Positions 1 through 7,022 are shown, numbered from the stretch's first letter. The stretch is DNA of 7,296 nt from an uncultured Methylococcaceae bacterium (GCA_903839795.1 CAIMDR010000310.1:1-7296); one strand, 5' to 3'. The notes: generated by a model from the sequence alone, not told the origin. Numbers and translations: made by a program.

Positions 1-1314
1 AAAGCCACAATGGGACTGGACCCCGGCATACGCACCGGTGTTAAGGTTGCCATTGTTGATCCTACCGGAAAACTGCTGGCCACCGAGACTATTTACCCAC
101 ACCCGCCGCGCAAACAATGGGATGAGTCGATGGCCACCTTGGCGAAGCTGATCAAAAAGCACAGCGTTGATCTGGTTAGTATAGGTAATGGTACGGGCTC
201 CAGAGAGACCGATCAACTGGTTGCAGATGTTATCAAGCAGCACGGCGAACTTAAGTTTACTAAAATAACCGTTTCAGAAGCGGGTGCATCGGTTTATTCG
301 GCATCTGAATTTGCGGCTAAAGAATTCCCTGATTTGGATGTGTCACTGCGCGGCGCAGTTTCTATTGCCAGACGCTTGCAAGACCCGCTGGCAGAGCTGG
401 TTAAGATTGATCCTAAATCTATTGGAGTAGGTCAGTATCAACATGATGTCAATCAGTTTCAATTAGCCAGAGGACTTGATGTTGTCGTTGAGGATTGTGT
501 TAACGCGGTCGGTGTGGATGTCAACACGGCGTCCGTGTCGCTGTTAAAACAGGTCTCCGGTTTGTCAGCCAGTGTCAGTGAAAATATCGTGGCTTTTCGT
601 GATCAAAACGGGCCCTTTGTTAATCGCAAGCAATTAAAAAAAGTACCCCGACTCGGTGATAAAGCCTATGAACAGGCCGCAGGATTTCTCCGTGTTATGA
701 ATGGCGACAACCCGCTGGACGCCTCGGCCGTGCATCCCGAAGCGTATCCCGTGGTTGAAGCCATCATTGCCAGTACCGGTAAATCAATTCGTGATCTGAT
801 TGGTCAAAGCGGTTTTTTGCACACTCTTAATGCAGCAAACTATACCAATGAACACTTTGGTCTACCGACGGTTACTGATATTCTACAAGAACTGGAAAAG
901 CCCGGACGTGATCCCAGGCCGGAATTTAAAAGCGTAGAATTTAAAGCGGGCATTGAGAAAATATCTGACCTTCAACCCGGCATGAGGCTGGATGGTGTCG
1001 TGACCAACGTCGCTAACTTTGGTGCATTTGTTGATATTGGTGTGCATCAGGATGGCTTGGTGCATATCTCGCATTTATCAGATACTTTTATCAAAGATCC
1101 CAGAGACGCAGTAAAAACCGGTGATATGGTAAAAGTGAAAGTGTTGGAAGTGGATGTTGAGCGCAAGCGTATTTCCTTATCCATGAAAACCAATACCGAT
1201 GCCGTTGAAGCAAGACCCGAACGAAATAACCCCAAACAGGTCAACAAGCCCAAGCCACAGGCACCATCGCAGAATTTAATGGCTAACGCGTTTGCGAAGG
1301 CGCTAAAAAAGTAA
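1..1314 (+). CDS. tex: Tex-family RNA-binding transcription accessory protein, C-terminal part (5' end cut by window edge)
   Basis: This is the C-terminal 437 codons of Tex, a cytoplasmic nucleic-acid-binding protein of about 770-785 residues that affects transcription. The reading frame is open to base 1, and the ATG at position 10 is an internal Met within the conserved LGLDPG-type motif, so it is not the true start. Counting from that Met, the YqgF/RNase H-like domain covers about residues 1-150 ([10 protein letters not shown] near the start, [14 protein letters not shown] at 134-146). A helix-hairpin-helix region follows at about 160-235 ([16 protein letters not shown], then [15 protein letters not shown]). 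An S1 RNA-binding domain lies at about 323-393 ([21 protein letters not shown], then [10 protein letters not shown]), and a Lys/Pro-rich tail closes the protein. The N-terminal domains are outside the window. No frameshift is seen. The next gene starts 50 bases downstream on the same strand, with no obvious terminator between them. Confidence 0.95.
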   Translation, partial: KATMGLDPGIRTGVKVAIVDPTGKLLATETIYPHPPRKQWDESMATLAKLIKKHSVDLVSIGNGTGSRETDQLVADVIKQHGELKFTKITVSEAGASVYSASEFAAKEFPDLDVSLRGAVSIARRLQDPLAELVKIDPKSIGVGQYQHDVNQFQLARGLDVVVEDCVNAVGVDVNTASVSLLKQVSGLSASVSENIVAFRDQNGPFVNRKQLKKVPRLGDKAYEQAAGFLRVMNGDNPLDASAVHPEAYPVVEAIIASTGKSIRDLIGQSGFLHTLNAANYTNEHFGLPTVTDILQELEKPGRDPRPEFKSVEFKAGIEKISDLQPGMRLDGVVTNVANFGAFVDIGVHQDGLVHISHLSDTFIKDPRDAVKTGDMVKVKVLEVDVERKRISLSMKTNTDAVEARPERNNPKQVNKPKPQAPSQNLMANAFAKALKK

Positions 1315-1354
1315 ATTACAATAGGCGCTTCCACGCACGATTTAAACATCCCGC

Positions 1355-1358
1355 AGGA
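1355..1358 (+). promoter_or_regulatory. Shine-Dalgarno site for the TIGR04073-family gene
   Basis: AGGA lies 6 bases before the ATG at 1365, within GCAGGATTTGATATG. It supports this ATG as the start and shows that the gene has its own ribosome binding site even if it is transcribed through from tex. Confidence 0.7.
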
Positions 1359-1364
1359 TTTGAT

Positions 1365-1928
1365 ATGACTAAATTCAATCGTTTTTATGTTGTTGTTATT
1401 TTCACTTCCCTGTTTATTGCCTATACCCCCCTATCTCAGGCGGATATGAAACAACCGGGCACTGGTAATTCGGTGGGTGAAAACAATCACTATGCACTCG
1501 TCACCAGTGCTAATGGCTCATTACAGCCATTAAGCTATGGTGAAAAAATCGGTAACAAGGCGCTTATTGGTTTTGCCAATCTGACTACAAGTCCGTTGGA
1601 AATCCCCAAAAATATCATTAACACCCTGAATAAAAGCAACTTCTTTTATGGCGTAGTGGGCGGGTTTTTCAAAGGTCTGGTTAACACGGCGGGCCGAATA
1701 GGTTGCGGCATTGCTGATTTACTTACCTTTCCGCTTCCTACCCAACCCGTCGCATACCCCCTGTATATCTGGGACGATTTTGATGTAGACACCACTTACG
1801 GTGACGTAATGCGACTGGATAAAATCAAAAAAACAGACCAGTCCGTTATCCAAGTACCTGTACCACTACCGATGCCAACTGCTGTGACAACACCGCAAAA
1901 AGCCGTTGTAATTGATAGATTAAATTAG
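1365..1928 (+). CDS. Exosortase system-associated protein, TIGR04073 family (secreted)
   Basis: This encodes a 187-residue exported protein of unknown biochemical role. Residues 1-26 form a signal peptide: MTKFNR, then a hydrophobic stretch VVVIFTSLFIAY, with likely cleavage after SQA. The core at about 60-150 has the features I associate with TIGR04073: a short helical stretch ending in SPLEIPKN (76-83), a Gly-rich segment GVVGGFFKGLVNTAGRIG (96-113), and DLLTFPLP followed by a Pro/aromatic segment. The C-terminus is Pro/Val-rich (VPVPLPMPTAV) and probably flexible. Family members occur mainly in genomes with exosortase/PEP-CTERM sorting, which fits the VPLPA-tailed protein encoded convergently next door. 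The start is set by the AGGA site 6 bases upstream. It could be co-transcribed with tex, since no terminator is visible in the 50-base gap. The family assignment is from remembered motifs, not from a search. Confidence 0.75.
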   Translation: MTKFNRFYVVVIFTSLFIAYTPLSQADMKQPGTGNSVGENNHYALVTSANGSLQPLSYGEKIGNKALIGFANLTTSPLEIPKNIINTLNKSNFFYGVVGGFFKGLVNTAGRIGCGIADLLTFPLPTQPVAYPLYIWDDFDVDTTYGDVMRLDKIKKTDQSVIQVPVPLPMPTAVTTPQKAVVIDRLN

Positions 1929-1997
1929 CACCATCAAGTAACCAACAAAAATCAGGATGCGCTATTTAACAATAAAATGCAAAATAAGCCAATAGTC

Positions 1998-2022
1998 TCT
2001 TAAATCCTGTTGATATTTAAGA
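1998..2022. repeat. Perfect 8-bp inverted repeat (hairpin)
   Basis: TCTTAAAT and ATTTAAGA flank a 9-base loop (CCTGTTGAT). The arms match perfectly but are A/T-rich, and no T-run follows on either strand. It lies 70 bases after the stop codon of the TIGR04073-family gene. It could be a weak transcript-end structure or an operator-like site. The sequence does not decide. Confidence 0.4.
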
Positions 2023-2115
2023 ATCTACGCGGTTTTACTCAAGCGTTACGACGTGACAATAACTTAATCAAAGCAGCACAACCGCTATCAATGCACCTAA
2101 TTTAATAGTCATGCG

Positions 2116-2147
2116 CGGTTCAAGTTAAATAAATTTACCTCGAACCG
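2116..2147. terminator. Hairpin between convergent genes, possible bidirectional transcript end
   Basis: CGGTTC at 2116-2121 pairs with GAACCG at 2142-2147 around an A/T-rich centre that can extend the stem with further weak pairs. No U-tract follows on either strand, so it is not a textbook intrinsic terminator. Its place between convergent stop codons is the main reason for the call. An overlapping small palindrome (CGAACCGTTCG, 2141-2151) offers an alternative fold. Confidence 0.3.
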
Positions 2148-2233
2148 TTCGCAGAGTCGTTCTTCAAAGTGCAAATATCGCGGTAGAATACTAACGACCC
2201 TTCAAAAATAAATAGCTACCTGGTTGATTTTGT

Positions 2234-4675
2234 TTATCTTTCCATAACAATAACTACTGATATCATACCTATCAGGAATAACCACACAGCAGCCGGTAAA
2301 GGTACTGCCGATACATTACCTGTAAAATTAATGGTCATTCCGTCAAGAGCACAGCTGTAACCACTGGCATTATGTCCATTGGATGCCAGGAATACACTGC
2401 CTACGTAATTACCTACCACACGGGTATCAAACAAAAAGTCCAGATTGGTCAGTGAAGAACCACCGGCCAGATTCGTGAAGTTGCTCACGTTGCTGCTGAA
2501 AGCCGAACCCAAACTGAACGTGTAATTACCATCAAGATGGTCAGTATAGCTGGAATCCAAACCACTATTGGCAAGACTGAAAATGGAGGTTTGGGTGCCG
2601 CTACCTTGAGTAAAGGTTCCAAAATCCAAAGTCAAACTTCTGCTATCCCAAGCACTTCCACCACTAACATGTTGTAATCCGACGTTGGCATAATTGTAAA
2701 CGTCACCGGAAACAGAAACATTCTGAAACCCGCTGCTAATTGTTGCTAACCCGCTGGTTCCCGTACCGTTTGAATTGAAGTTGACATCAACATTACCCGA
2801 CTTCGCACCGGCAGTCGTGGTATCGATACCTACCGACATAGCACTGCTGTTACTACCTGCGTCAATCAGGCTAGCGACACCATTGGTGGTAATGCCTCCG
2901 GTTGCAGTGCCAAAACTGGCATCCAATTTTTCAGAGTAGCCATCAGTGGTCGCTGTATTACTAACCGTTAAAGTTTGGCTAACCAAATCCCCGACATGCG
3001 TGGCTCCAAAACTAACAGTCTCTGTTGTTGAACCACTTGCCAAGCGATAGACATCGCCAGACACGTTGATGGTCTGTGAAGCCAGCGTAGTATTGCCTAA
3101 ACCTGATGTGCCATTGCCGTTAGAAACCAGCTCAATCGTTGCTGTTCCACTTTTGTTACCGGCGCCAGTCGTATCAACACCGACCTTAAGTCGGTTACTG
3201 TTCGTTGAACCAGCGGTCAGACCGTTGAATGAACCGCTGGCTGTAATCGGACTGCTTGCGCTAATGGTTGCTTTCAGTTTTTCTGAATAGCCATCATTAA
3301 TTGCCGAATTGGTGAGTGACAGGGCTTGGGTTGCCGAGCCGCCAATTCGCTGATTGGCCAAAGTAACCGAACTAAGCGTGTCAAGGCTGGCATAACGATA
3401 GGCCGCTCCGCTAATAACCAAATTCTGGGAGTTAGTATTGCCAAAATTATTTACAACAGTCAATGTTTCGTCCAGTGCACCTGCGGTGCTGGCGGTAAAT
3501 ATTACATTTTTTTCACCTGCATTTCTACCGGCAGCAACCGGCCCCCAATTGTAGCCACCGGCTATTATACCGGTACCACTCAAACGGGTATCAAGTTCGC
3601 CATCATCCTGCACCGCACCACGCAACTTTGAACCGCTGTTGGCACCGTTACCAATAGTGTAAGTTTGCGTGGAAATGTCACCTACATGCACATTACCAAA
3701 AAGAATCCAGCCAGTGCCGCTGGTAGCAGTACTGGTACCAGCAGTCAGCGTTTGCTGACTGTCTGCGTTAAATGCAGATGAATTGATCACCGTATCGGTG
3801 ACTCCGGCAGTTTTATTAAAGCTGTTTCCTGTACCGAAATTTGCGTTATTGTAGTCTGAAGTCACTATCAAAGCTCCACCACCGCTGATAGCACCGCTGT
3901 TCAGGTTAAGCTTGGCGATAGTTTCCGTCTTTGTGTTTACATTGAAGATACCGCCGCCGATATTGACTGTTCCAGTATCATTCAGACGCTCATCTGCGCC
4001 CAAAACCAGGCTGCCGGCATTAATATTGGTAGCACCGGTGTAAGTGTTGTTACCTATCAAAGTGACTGTGCCTGAGCCAATTTTCTTTAAGGCACCTGTG
4101 CCCGATGAATTACTGATAATCCCTGAAAGCGAAATATTGTTGGTGCCATTAATTGTTAGCGTTTTTGTACCCAAACCCGCGTTAAGATTAATAGCGCCGG
4201 TAAAATCCAAATTACTGTTTGCAGCATTAAAAGTGGAATTAGTCGAAAGAACAACATTGGCACCCAACGTTTGAGTAATATTATCATTATTTACCACGCC
4301 GCCTGCACCCATAGTAAAGGTGCTCGCGCTGGTTCCAACGATGTAACCGGACGAATTGTTATTAAGAGCCTTAAAGGTGATACTGTTCAGAGTAAAGATG
4401 TCAGGGATATTAATCGGAGTCAGTCGGGTATCGGGAGCATTTGCAAACTTCAAATCGGTAGCTGTGCCAGATACCGGAGCTGTTCCAGACCAGTTATTGT
4501 TTGATATCCAACTAGAATCGTCGTTGTTCCCGCCATTCCAGGTATATGTCGTAGCACTAGCTCCCTGTGGCGCTAATGCTATTCCCAAAGCTAAACCAAT
4601 CGCGGCACGAAGTTTCCAGTTTACAGATTGCGATACTGTAGAGATGACTTGCATTTCTTTTGTATTTACTTTCAT
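2234..4675 (-). CDS. Large secreted beta-strand repeat protein with autotransporter-type passenger repeat and VPLPA/PEP-CTERM tail
   Basis: This 813-residue protein is probably surface-exposed or extracellular. An extended signal peptide (1-41) has a long polar n-region, a hydrophobic core AAIGLALGIALA and likely cleavage after ASA. The mature N-terminus has a Trp/Asn-rich block (YTWNGGNNDDSSW, then NNNWSG). Residues 194-225 match the passenger-associated repeat of autotransporters (GALKKIGSGTVTLIGNNTYTG, then INAGSLVLG). From about 324 to 788 there are four choice-of-anchor-D-like units. The C-terminus is AVPLPAAVWLF, a hydrophobic helix, and MER: a VPLPA-type sorting signal. No autotransporter beta-barrel is present, so anchoring should depend on an exosortase. 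The mature part is rich in Ser, Thr, Asn and Gly, and the only Cys I find is C775. The first ATG is preferred because GGAAA lies 6 bases upstream; Met8 is a weaker alternative. The ligand and function are unknown; adhesion or matrix roles are only inferred. Confidence 0.9.
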   Translation of the reverse strand: MKVNTKEMQVISTVSQSVNWKLRAAIGLALGIALAPQGASATTYTWNGGNNDDSSWISNNNWSGTAPVSGTATDLKFANAPDTRLTPINIPDIFTLNSITFKALNNNSSGYIVGTSASTFTMGAGGVVNNDNITQTLGANVVLSTNSTFNAANSNLDFTGAINLNAGLGTKTLTINGTNNISLSGIISNSSGTGALKKIGSGTVTLIGNNTYTGATNINAGSLVLGADERLNDTGTVNIGGGIFNVNTKTETIAKLNLNSGAISGGGALIVTSDYNNANFGTGNSFNKTAGVTDTVINSSAFNADSQQTLTAGTSTATSGTGWILFGNVHVGDISTQTYTIGNGANSGSKLRGAVQDDGELDTRLSGTGIIAGGYNWGPVAAGRNAGEKNVIFTASTAGALDETLTVVNNFGNTNSQNLVISGAAYRYASLDTLSSVTLANQRIGGSATQALSLTNSAINDGYSEKLKATISASSPITASGSFNGLTAGSTNSNRLKVGVDTTGAGNKSGTATIELVSNGNGTSGLGNTTLASQTINVSGDVYRLASGSTTETVSFGATHVGDLVSQTLTVSNTATTDGYSEKLDASFGTATGGITTNGVASLIDAGSNSSAMSVGIDTTTAGAKSGNVDVNFNSNGTGTSGLATISSGFQNVSVSGDVYNYANVGLQHVSGGSAWDSRSLTLDFGTFTQGSGTQTSIFSLANSGLDSSYTDHLDGNYTFSLGSAFSSNVSNFTNLAGGSSLTNLDFLFDTRVVGNYVGSVFLASNGHNASGYSCALDGMTINFTGNVSAVPLPAAVWLFLIGMISVVIVMER
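2237..2305 (-). other. VPLPA/PEP-CTERM sorting signal at the protein C-terminus
   Basis: These codons specify residues 791-813: the VPLPA motif, a transmembrane-like stretch (AVWLFLIGMISVVIV) and the final MER. This three-part layout is that of exosortase substrates, and VPLPA is a recognised variant linked to exosortase XrtD in family models as I remember them. The tail is atypical: the usual Gly-rich GSGLLGL-like middle is missing, and only one Arg stands where a cluster of Arg/Lys is common. Confidence 0.8.
2312..3706 (-). repeat. Four tandem choice-of-anchor-D-like domain repeats within the VPLPA-tailed protein
   Basis: The protein-level units are residues 324-425, 426-542, 543-659 and 660-788. 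Units 2 and 3 are both 117 residues and clearly related. Both open with YR-AS, carry TDGYSEKL or NDGYSEKL, then VGVDTT or VGIDTT, then SNGNGTSGL or SNGTGTSGL, and close with SGDV. Unit 1 (HVGDISTQTYTIGNGA, ending NLVISGA) and unit 4 (YNYANVGL, ending INFTGNV) are more diverged. DNA identity is moderate, so the duplication looks old and not a recent copy-number change. Confidence 0.75.
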
Positions 4676-4772
4676 TTTAAATTTCCGTTATCAATTGGTC
4701 GTCAGAATTACAAGCGAATGAAACGAATAAAATCTAACTATCAATAGGTTACATAGAAAAATAAGGGTAAAC

Positions 4773-5141
4773 TGTTGATAATTGGTGACCTGTCCGCAAT
4801 CACTTACAAGTCTAGTTTCTTAGATAGGAAATTCAAGGTTGATATGGTAAAAAATACGAAGTAATTAAATAGATTAGCAATTATCATTATAAAAGTTGAC
4901 TAGGTATATACAAATATGTGAATATTAAAAATCATGAAATTACCAGTCGAACCTTTCCAGATTATCAACAAGAGTTTGCTGATTGCGCTGAATGAAGCTG
5001 ATTATTTTTGATAGGGATATGTTGAATTGCGGGGGGACTTGATTAGAAAATGGAAAATTGTATTGTGGACAACGTGTGATTATTTTTGAAAGTTACCGCG
5101 TTTCTAGCTTTCACTGAGGCAACCTACAAAAAATATCCACA
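4773..5141. promoter_or_regulatory. Cluster of four DnaA-box-like 9-mers (speculative)
   Basis: Each site differs by one base from the DnaA box TTATCCACA. They are TTATCAACA at 4773-4781 (- strand), TTATCAACA at 4962-4970 (+), TTGTCCACA at 5064-5072 (-) and ATATCCACA at 5133-5141 (+). The strands alternate -, +, -, +. The A+T-rich setting raises the chance rate, and no replication gene is nearby, so this may be coincidence or a site for a different factor. Confidence 0.25.
4886..4914 (-). promoter_or_regulatory. Possible sigma70 promoter for the VPLPA-CTERM gene
   Basis: On the minus strand, a consensus -10 TATAAT (4886-4891) lies 17 bases from a weak -35 TTTGTA (4909-4914, three of six matches). 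Transcription from it would leave a leader of about 200 bases before the start codon. A/T-rich DNA yields such matches by chance, and no better candidate was found closer to the gene. Confidence 0.25.
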
Positions 5142-5175
5142 GCAGATTTAAGTTATAAATAAGTTTAATCTGTGG
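5137..5175. repeat. Imperfect inverted repeat in the intergenic region
   Basis: CCACA (5137-5141) pairs with TGTGG (5171-5175). After a 3-base bulge, GATTTAA (5145-5151) pairs with TTTAATC (5164-5170) with one mismatch, leaving a 12-base loop. The left arm overlaps the last DnaA-box-like 9-mer. Its role is unknown. Confidence 0.3.
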
Positions 5176-5272
5176 CGGTTTCTTTATTGCGAATAGCTTT
5201 ACTTCTTAATGGGGAATATAACACTTTGATTTTCAATATTTTTATATCGACTCAGTTGAATCAAAACTTAGA

Positions 5273-5302
5273 CCCCAACACCTTAGAAAATAAGCGTTGG
5301 GG
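5273..5302 (-). terminator. Likely rho-independent terminator of the lipoate genes
   Basis: The stop codon of lipA is followed within 8 bases by a hairpin. CCCCAAC (5273-5279) pairs with GTTGGGG (5296-5302), and TTA/TAA pairs extend toward a GAAAA-side loop. On the minus strand the stem is followed by TCTAAGTTTTG, a modest T-rich tail. The placement and G/C-rich base of the stem support termination of the lipB-lipA transcript; the interrupted T-run lowers the certainty. Confidence 0.55.
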
Positions 5303-5309
5303 ATATTAT

Positions 5310-6266
5310 TTAGATAACCGTTTTAGCCTGAAGATCGGCATGGTATGAAGATCTGACCATAGGCGCACTGGCGACTTGCTTAAATCCCAGTTGCTTTGCA
5401 AAAGCACCATAGTCATCAAATTGTTGCGGGGTAATATAACTTTTGACCGGTAAATGTGCCTTGGTGGGCTGTAAATATTGGCCCAGTGTCAGCATTGAAC
5501 AGCCATGCGCCAATAAATCTCTCATGACTTGGTGTACTTCTTCCTGCTCTTCGCCTACCCCCAGCATGAGCCCGGATTTGGTGGGCGTTTGAGTTTGCGC
5601 CTTACCATATTTACCCAGCAACTCCAAAGAACCCAGATAATCAGCACCCGGACGGACTTGTTTATAAAGCCTTGGAACAGTTTCCAGATTATGGTTAAAC
5701 ACATCACAGGGTTCTTTAATCAGAATCTCTATGGCTTTATCAATACGCCCACGGAAATCCGGAACCAAAATTTCAATTTTTGTAGACGGTGTTTGCTCGC
5801 GAATTTTTTTTATACATTCGGCAAAATGCGCGGCGCCACCATCTCTTAAATCATCCCGATCCACCGAGGTGATAACCACATACTTTAAGGCCATAGCCTG
5901 TATGGCATCTGCCAGATTTTGCGGTTCGTCTTTATCCAGCGCCAGCGGTTTTCCATGTGCCACATCGCAAAAAGGACAACGGCGGGTACACAAATCACCC
6001 ATGATCATGAAGGTAGCTGTGCCGTGCTGAAAACACTCGGATAAGTTTGGGCAGGCCGCTTCTTCACAAACCGTATGCAATTTATGCTCACGCAACAAGT
6101 CTTTGATTTTTGTAATCTCGTCACTGGCGGAAAGTTTTACCCGTATCCATTCAGGTTTACGTAAAACCGTGTCGGAAAGTTCAACTTTTATGGGGATACG
6201 CGCCAGTTTTTTAGCGCTACGCTCGTGAGATTCAGGCGTTGATCGTGAAGGTGCTTGATTAGTCAT
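5310..6266 (-). CDS. lipA: Lipoyl synthase (radical SAM)
   Basis: LipA is a cytoplasmic radical SAM enzyme that inserts two sulfur atoms at C6 and C8 of protein-bound octanoyl groups, making the lipoyl cofactor of 2-oxoacid dehydrogenases and the glycine cleavage H protein. The 318 residues match the usual length of about 320. The auxiliary 4Fe-4S cluster motif [12 protein letters not shown] gives C67, C72 and C78. The radical SAM motif CTRRCPFC gives C93, C97 and C100. The C-terminal RSSY motif (305-308), which supplies the serine ligand of the auxiliary cluster, is intact. It starts 2 bases after the lipB stop and has no clear Shine-Dalgarno site, so translation is probably coupled to lipB. 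The next Met is at residue 88, beyond the first cluster, so this start is secure. A hairpin terminator follows the stop codon. All key residues are present and the gene appears functional. Confidence 0.98.
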   Translation of the reverse strand: MTNQAPSRSTPESHERSAKKLARIPIKVELSDTVLRKPEWIRVKLSASDEITKIKDLLREHKLHTVCEEAACPNLSECFQHGTATFMIMGDLCTRRCPFCDVAHGKPLALDKDEPQNLADAIQAMALKYVVITSVDRDDLRDGGAAHFAECIKKIREQTPSTKIEILVPDFRGRIDKAIEILIKEPCDVFNHNLETVPRLYKQVRPGADYLGSLELLGKYGKAQTQTPTKSGLMLGVGEEQEEVHQVMRDLLAHGCSMLTLGQYLQPTKAHLPVKSYITPQQFDDYGAFAKQLGFKQVASAPMVRSSYHADLQAKTVI

Positions 6267-6268
6267 GT

Positions 6269-6868
6269 TTATAATGCCGTAGTGATAGCCTGAATAACAG
6301 AGTTTGCCAGTTGCGCGGAGCTAATAGCCACACCCAAATCAGACAGTTGCGTGACTTTAAGATCTGAATAACCGCAAGTATTAATATGGTCGAAAGGACT
6401 CAAATCCATATCATTATTGATACTGAGACCATGATAACTACAGTTTTTTTTAATCCGTAAACCGATAGAGCCGATTTTTTTGTCGTTGACATAAACACCC
6501 GGCGCATCCGCTTTGGAAACAGCGCCAATCCCATGATCGGCCAAGGTGTTAATCATTGCTTGCTCCAGAAGGGTAACCAGTTGGCGCACGCCCAAATTGA
6601 GACGTTTAATATCCAGTAAGGTATAAATGACCACTTGCCCTGGGCCATGATAAGTGACTTGTCCACCCCGGTCAGAATTAATCACCGGAATGTTGCCGGT
6701 GTTTAATAAATGCTCACGTTTGCCGCTTAATCCCAGCGTATAAACGGGGTGGTGTTCGACTATCCAGATTTCGTCCGGGGTTTCTGCGTTGCGTTCTTGG
6801 GTGAAGCATTGCATGGCCTGCCAACTGGTTTCATAATCCTGCAATCCCAAGTTACGTATCGTTAACAT
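6269..6868 (-). CDS. lipB: Octanoyl-[acyl-carrier-protein]:protein octanoyltransferase
   Basis: LipB transfers octanoate from octanoyl-ACP to the lysine of lipoyl domains through a Cys-linked acyl intermediate, giving LipA its substrate. The 199 residues are slightly fewer than the 213 of E. coli LipB. The family motif [12 protein letters not shown] is at 67-78. The catalytic lysine is K131 in [11 protein letters not shown], and the catalytic cysteine is C165 in INTCGY, equivalent to K135 and C169 of the E. coli enzyme. The usual INPCGY has Thr for Pro here, a mild change beside the active site. The ATG at 6868 gives [12 protein letters not shown], a normal LipB N-terminus, although no good Shine-Dalgarno site precedes it. 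It lies 154 bases after ybeD on the same strand and 2 bases before lipA. Confidence 0.97.
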   Translation of the reverse strand: MLTIRNLGLQDYETSWQAMQCFTQERNAETPDEIWIVEHHPVYTLGLSGKREHLLNTGNIPVINSDRGGQVTYHGPGQVVIYTLLDIKRLNLGVRQLVTLLEQAMINTLADHGIGAVSKADAPGVYVNDKKIGSIGLRIKKNCSYHGLSINNDMDLSPFDHINTCGYSDLKVTQLSDLGVAISSAQLANSVIQAITTAL

Positions 6869-6921
6869 TAAGTGCGTTTATACTTGTTCAATATTGATGC
6901 GAAGGAACGTGCATGTATATT

Positions 6922-6948
6922 CCCTCACCATCTCCCGGAGGGCGAGGG
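6922..6948. repeat. REP-like G/C-rich palindrome
   Basis: CCCTCACC (6922-6929) pairs with GGCGAGGG (6941-6948) with one mismatch, and an inner CTCCCGGAG forms a short second stem. The CCCTCACC, CTCCCGGAG, GAGGG layout resembles extragenic palindromic elements common in many Proteobacteria. Its sharp G/C-richness against the surrounding A/T-rich spacer suggests an inserted repeat unit. Copies elsewhere in the genome cannot be seen from this window. Confidence 0.5.
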
Positions 6949-6989
6949 TGCAAGGCTTGAGTTATTTTATGCGCATTCCTAAACGGGTC

Positions 6990-7008
6990 GGTTGTTGGAA
7001 GAACAACC
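6990..7008. repeat. Perfect 7-bp hairpin just after ybeD
   Basis: GGTTGTT (6990-6996) and AACAACC (7002-7008) flank the 5-base loop GGAAG. It begins 14 bases after the ybeD stop on the minus strand. No T-run follows, so it may be an RNA-stability or weak transcript-end structure and not an intrinsic terminator. Confidence 0.45.
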
Positions 7009-7022
7009 ACAACGGGATTGCC

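Larger units (their letters stand above)
1929..2233. other. Convergent intergenic region with two hairpins
   Basis: This is the 305-base space between two genes that end toward each other, so both transcripts should stop here. It is A+T-rich and shows no convincing ORF or RNA gene. Two inverted repeats (1998-2022 and 2116-2147) are the only structure I can support. Neither has a clear T-run, so the terminator for either gene is not certain. Confidence 0.5.
4676..5309. other. Long A+T-rich intergenic region upstream of the VPLPA-CTERM gene and downstream of lipA
   Basis: This 634-base stretch has no convincing gene. It must hold the end of the lipA transcript (hairpin at 5273-5302) and the promoter of the minus-strand surface-protein gene. 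It is visibly richer in A and T than the flanking genes, apart from a run of six G at 5031-5036. It also contains an imperfect hairpin at 5137-5175 and four DnaA-box-like 9-mers between 4773 and 5141. The longest ORF I noted, a 25-codon one at 4934-5011 (+), has no ribosome binding site. Confidence 0.6.
6869..7022. other. ybeD-lipB spacer with two hairpins
   Basis: This 154-base gap interrupts an otherwise tight cluster and carries two inverted repeats (6922-6948 and 6990-7008). A TATAAA lies just upstream of lipB on the minus strand, but I find no matching -35 element. It is therefore unclear whether lipB has its own promoter or is read from upstream of ybeD. Confidence 0.45.

Noticed and set aside
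1047..1349. A 100-codon minus-strand ORF opposite the end of tex.
   Set aside because: It is antisense to the conserved S1 domain of tex, and its translation resembles no protein family.
1315..1364. A possible terminator between tex and the TIGR04073-family gene.
   Set aside because: No stable stem or T-run is visible in the 50-base gap.
4356..4721. A 121-codon plus-strand ORF, and other plus-strand ORFs at 3066-3290, 3326-3631, 4044-4274 and 4271-4504.
   Set aside because: All lie opposite the 813-residue surface-protein gene, whose domains and signal peptide are clear. They are reading-frame shadows in a low-complexity gene.
4934..5011. A 25-codon plus-strand ORF (MKLPVEPFQIINKSL...) in the long intergenic region, with a TTGACT -35-like hexamer upstream.
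   Set aside because: It has no ribosome binding site, a poor -10, and no recognisable similarity. It is too short to support from sequence alone.
4676..5309. A chromosomal or plasmid replication origin, suggested by A/T-richness and DnaA-box-like sites.
   Set aside because: There is no dnaA, mnmG, rep or par gene nearby, no perfect DnaA box and no tandem A/T-rich 13-mers. The sites are kept only as a speculative cluster.
5529..6030. Two plus-strand ORFs (5529-5849 and 5731-6030).
   Set aside because: They are antisense to lipA, which has every catalytic motif intact. Their translations show no family features.
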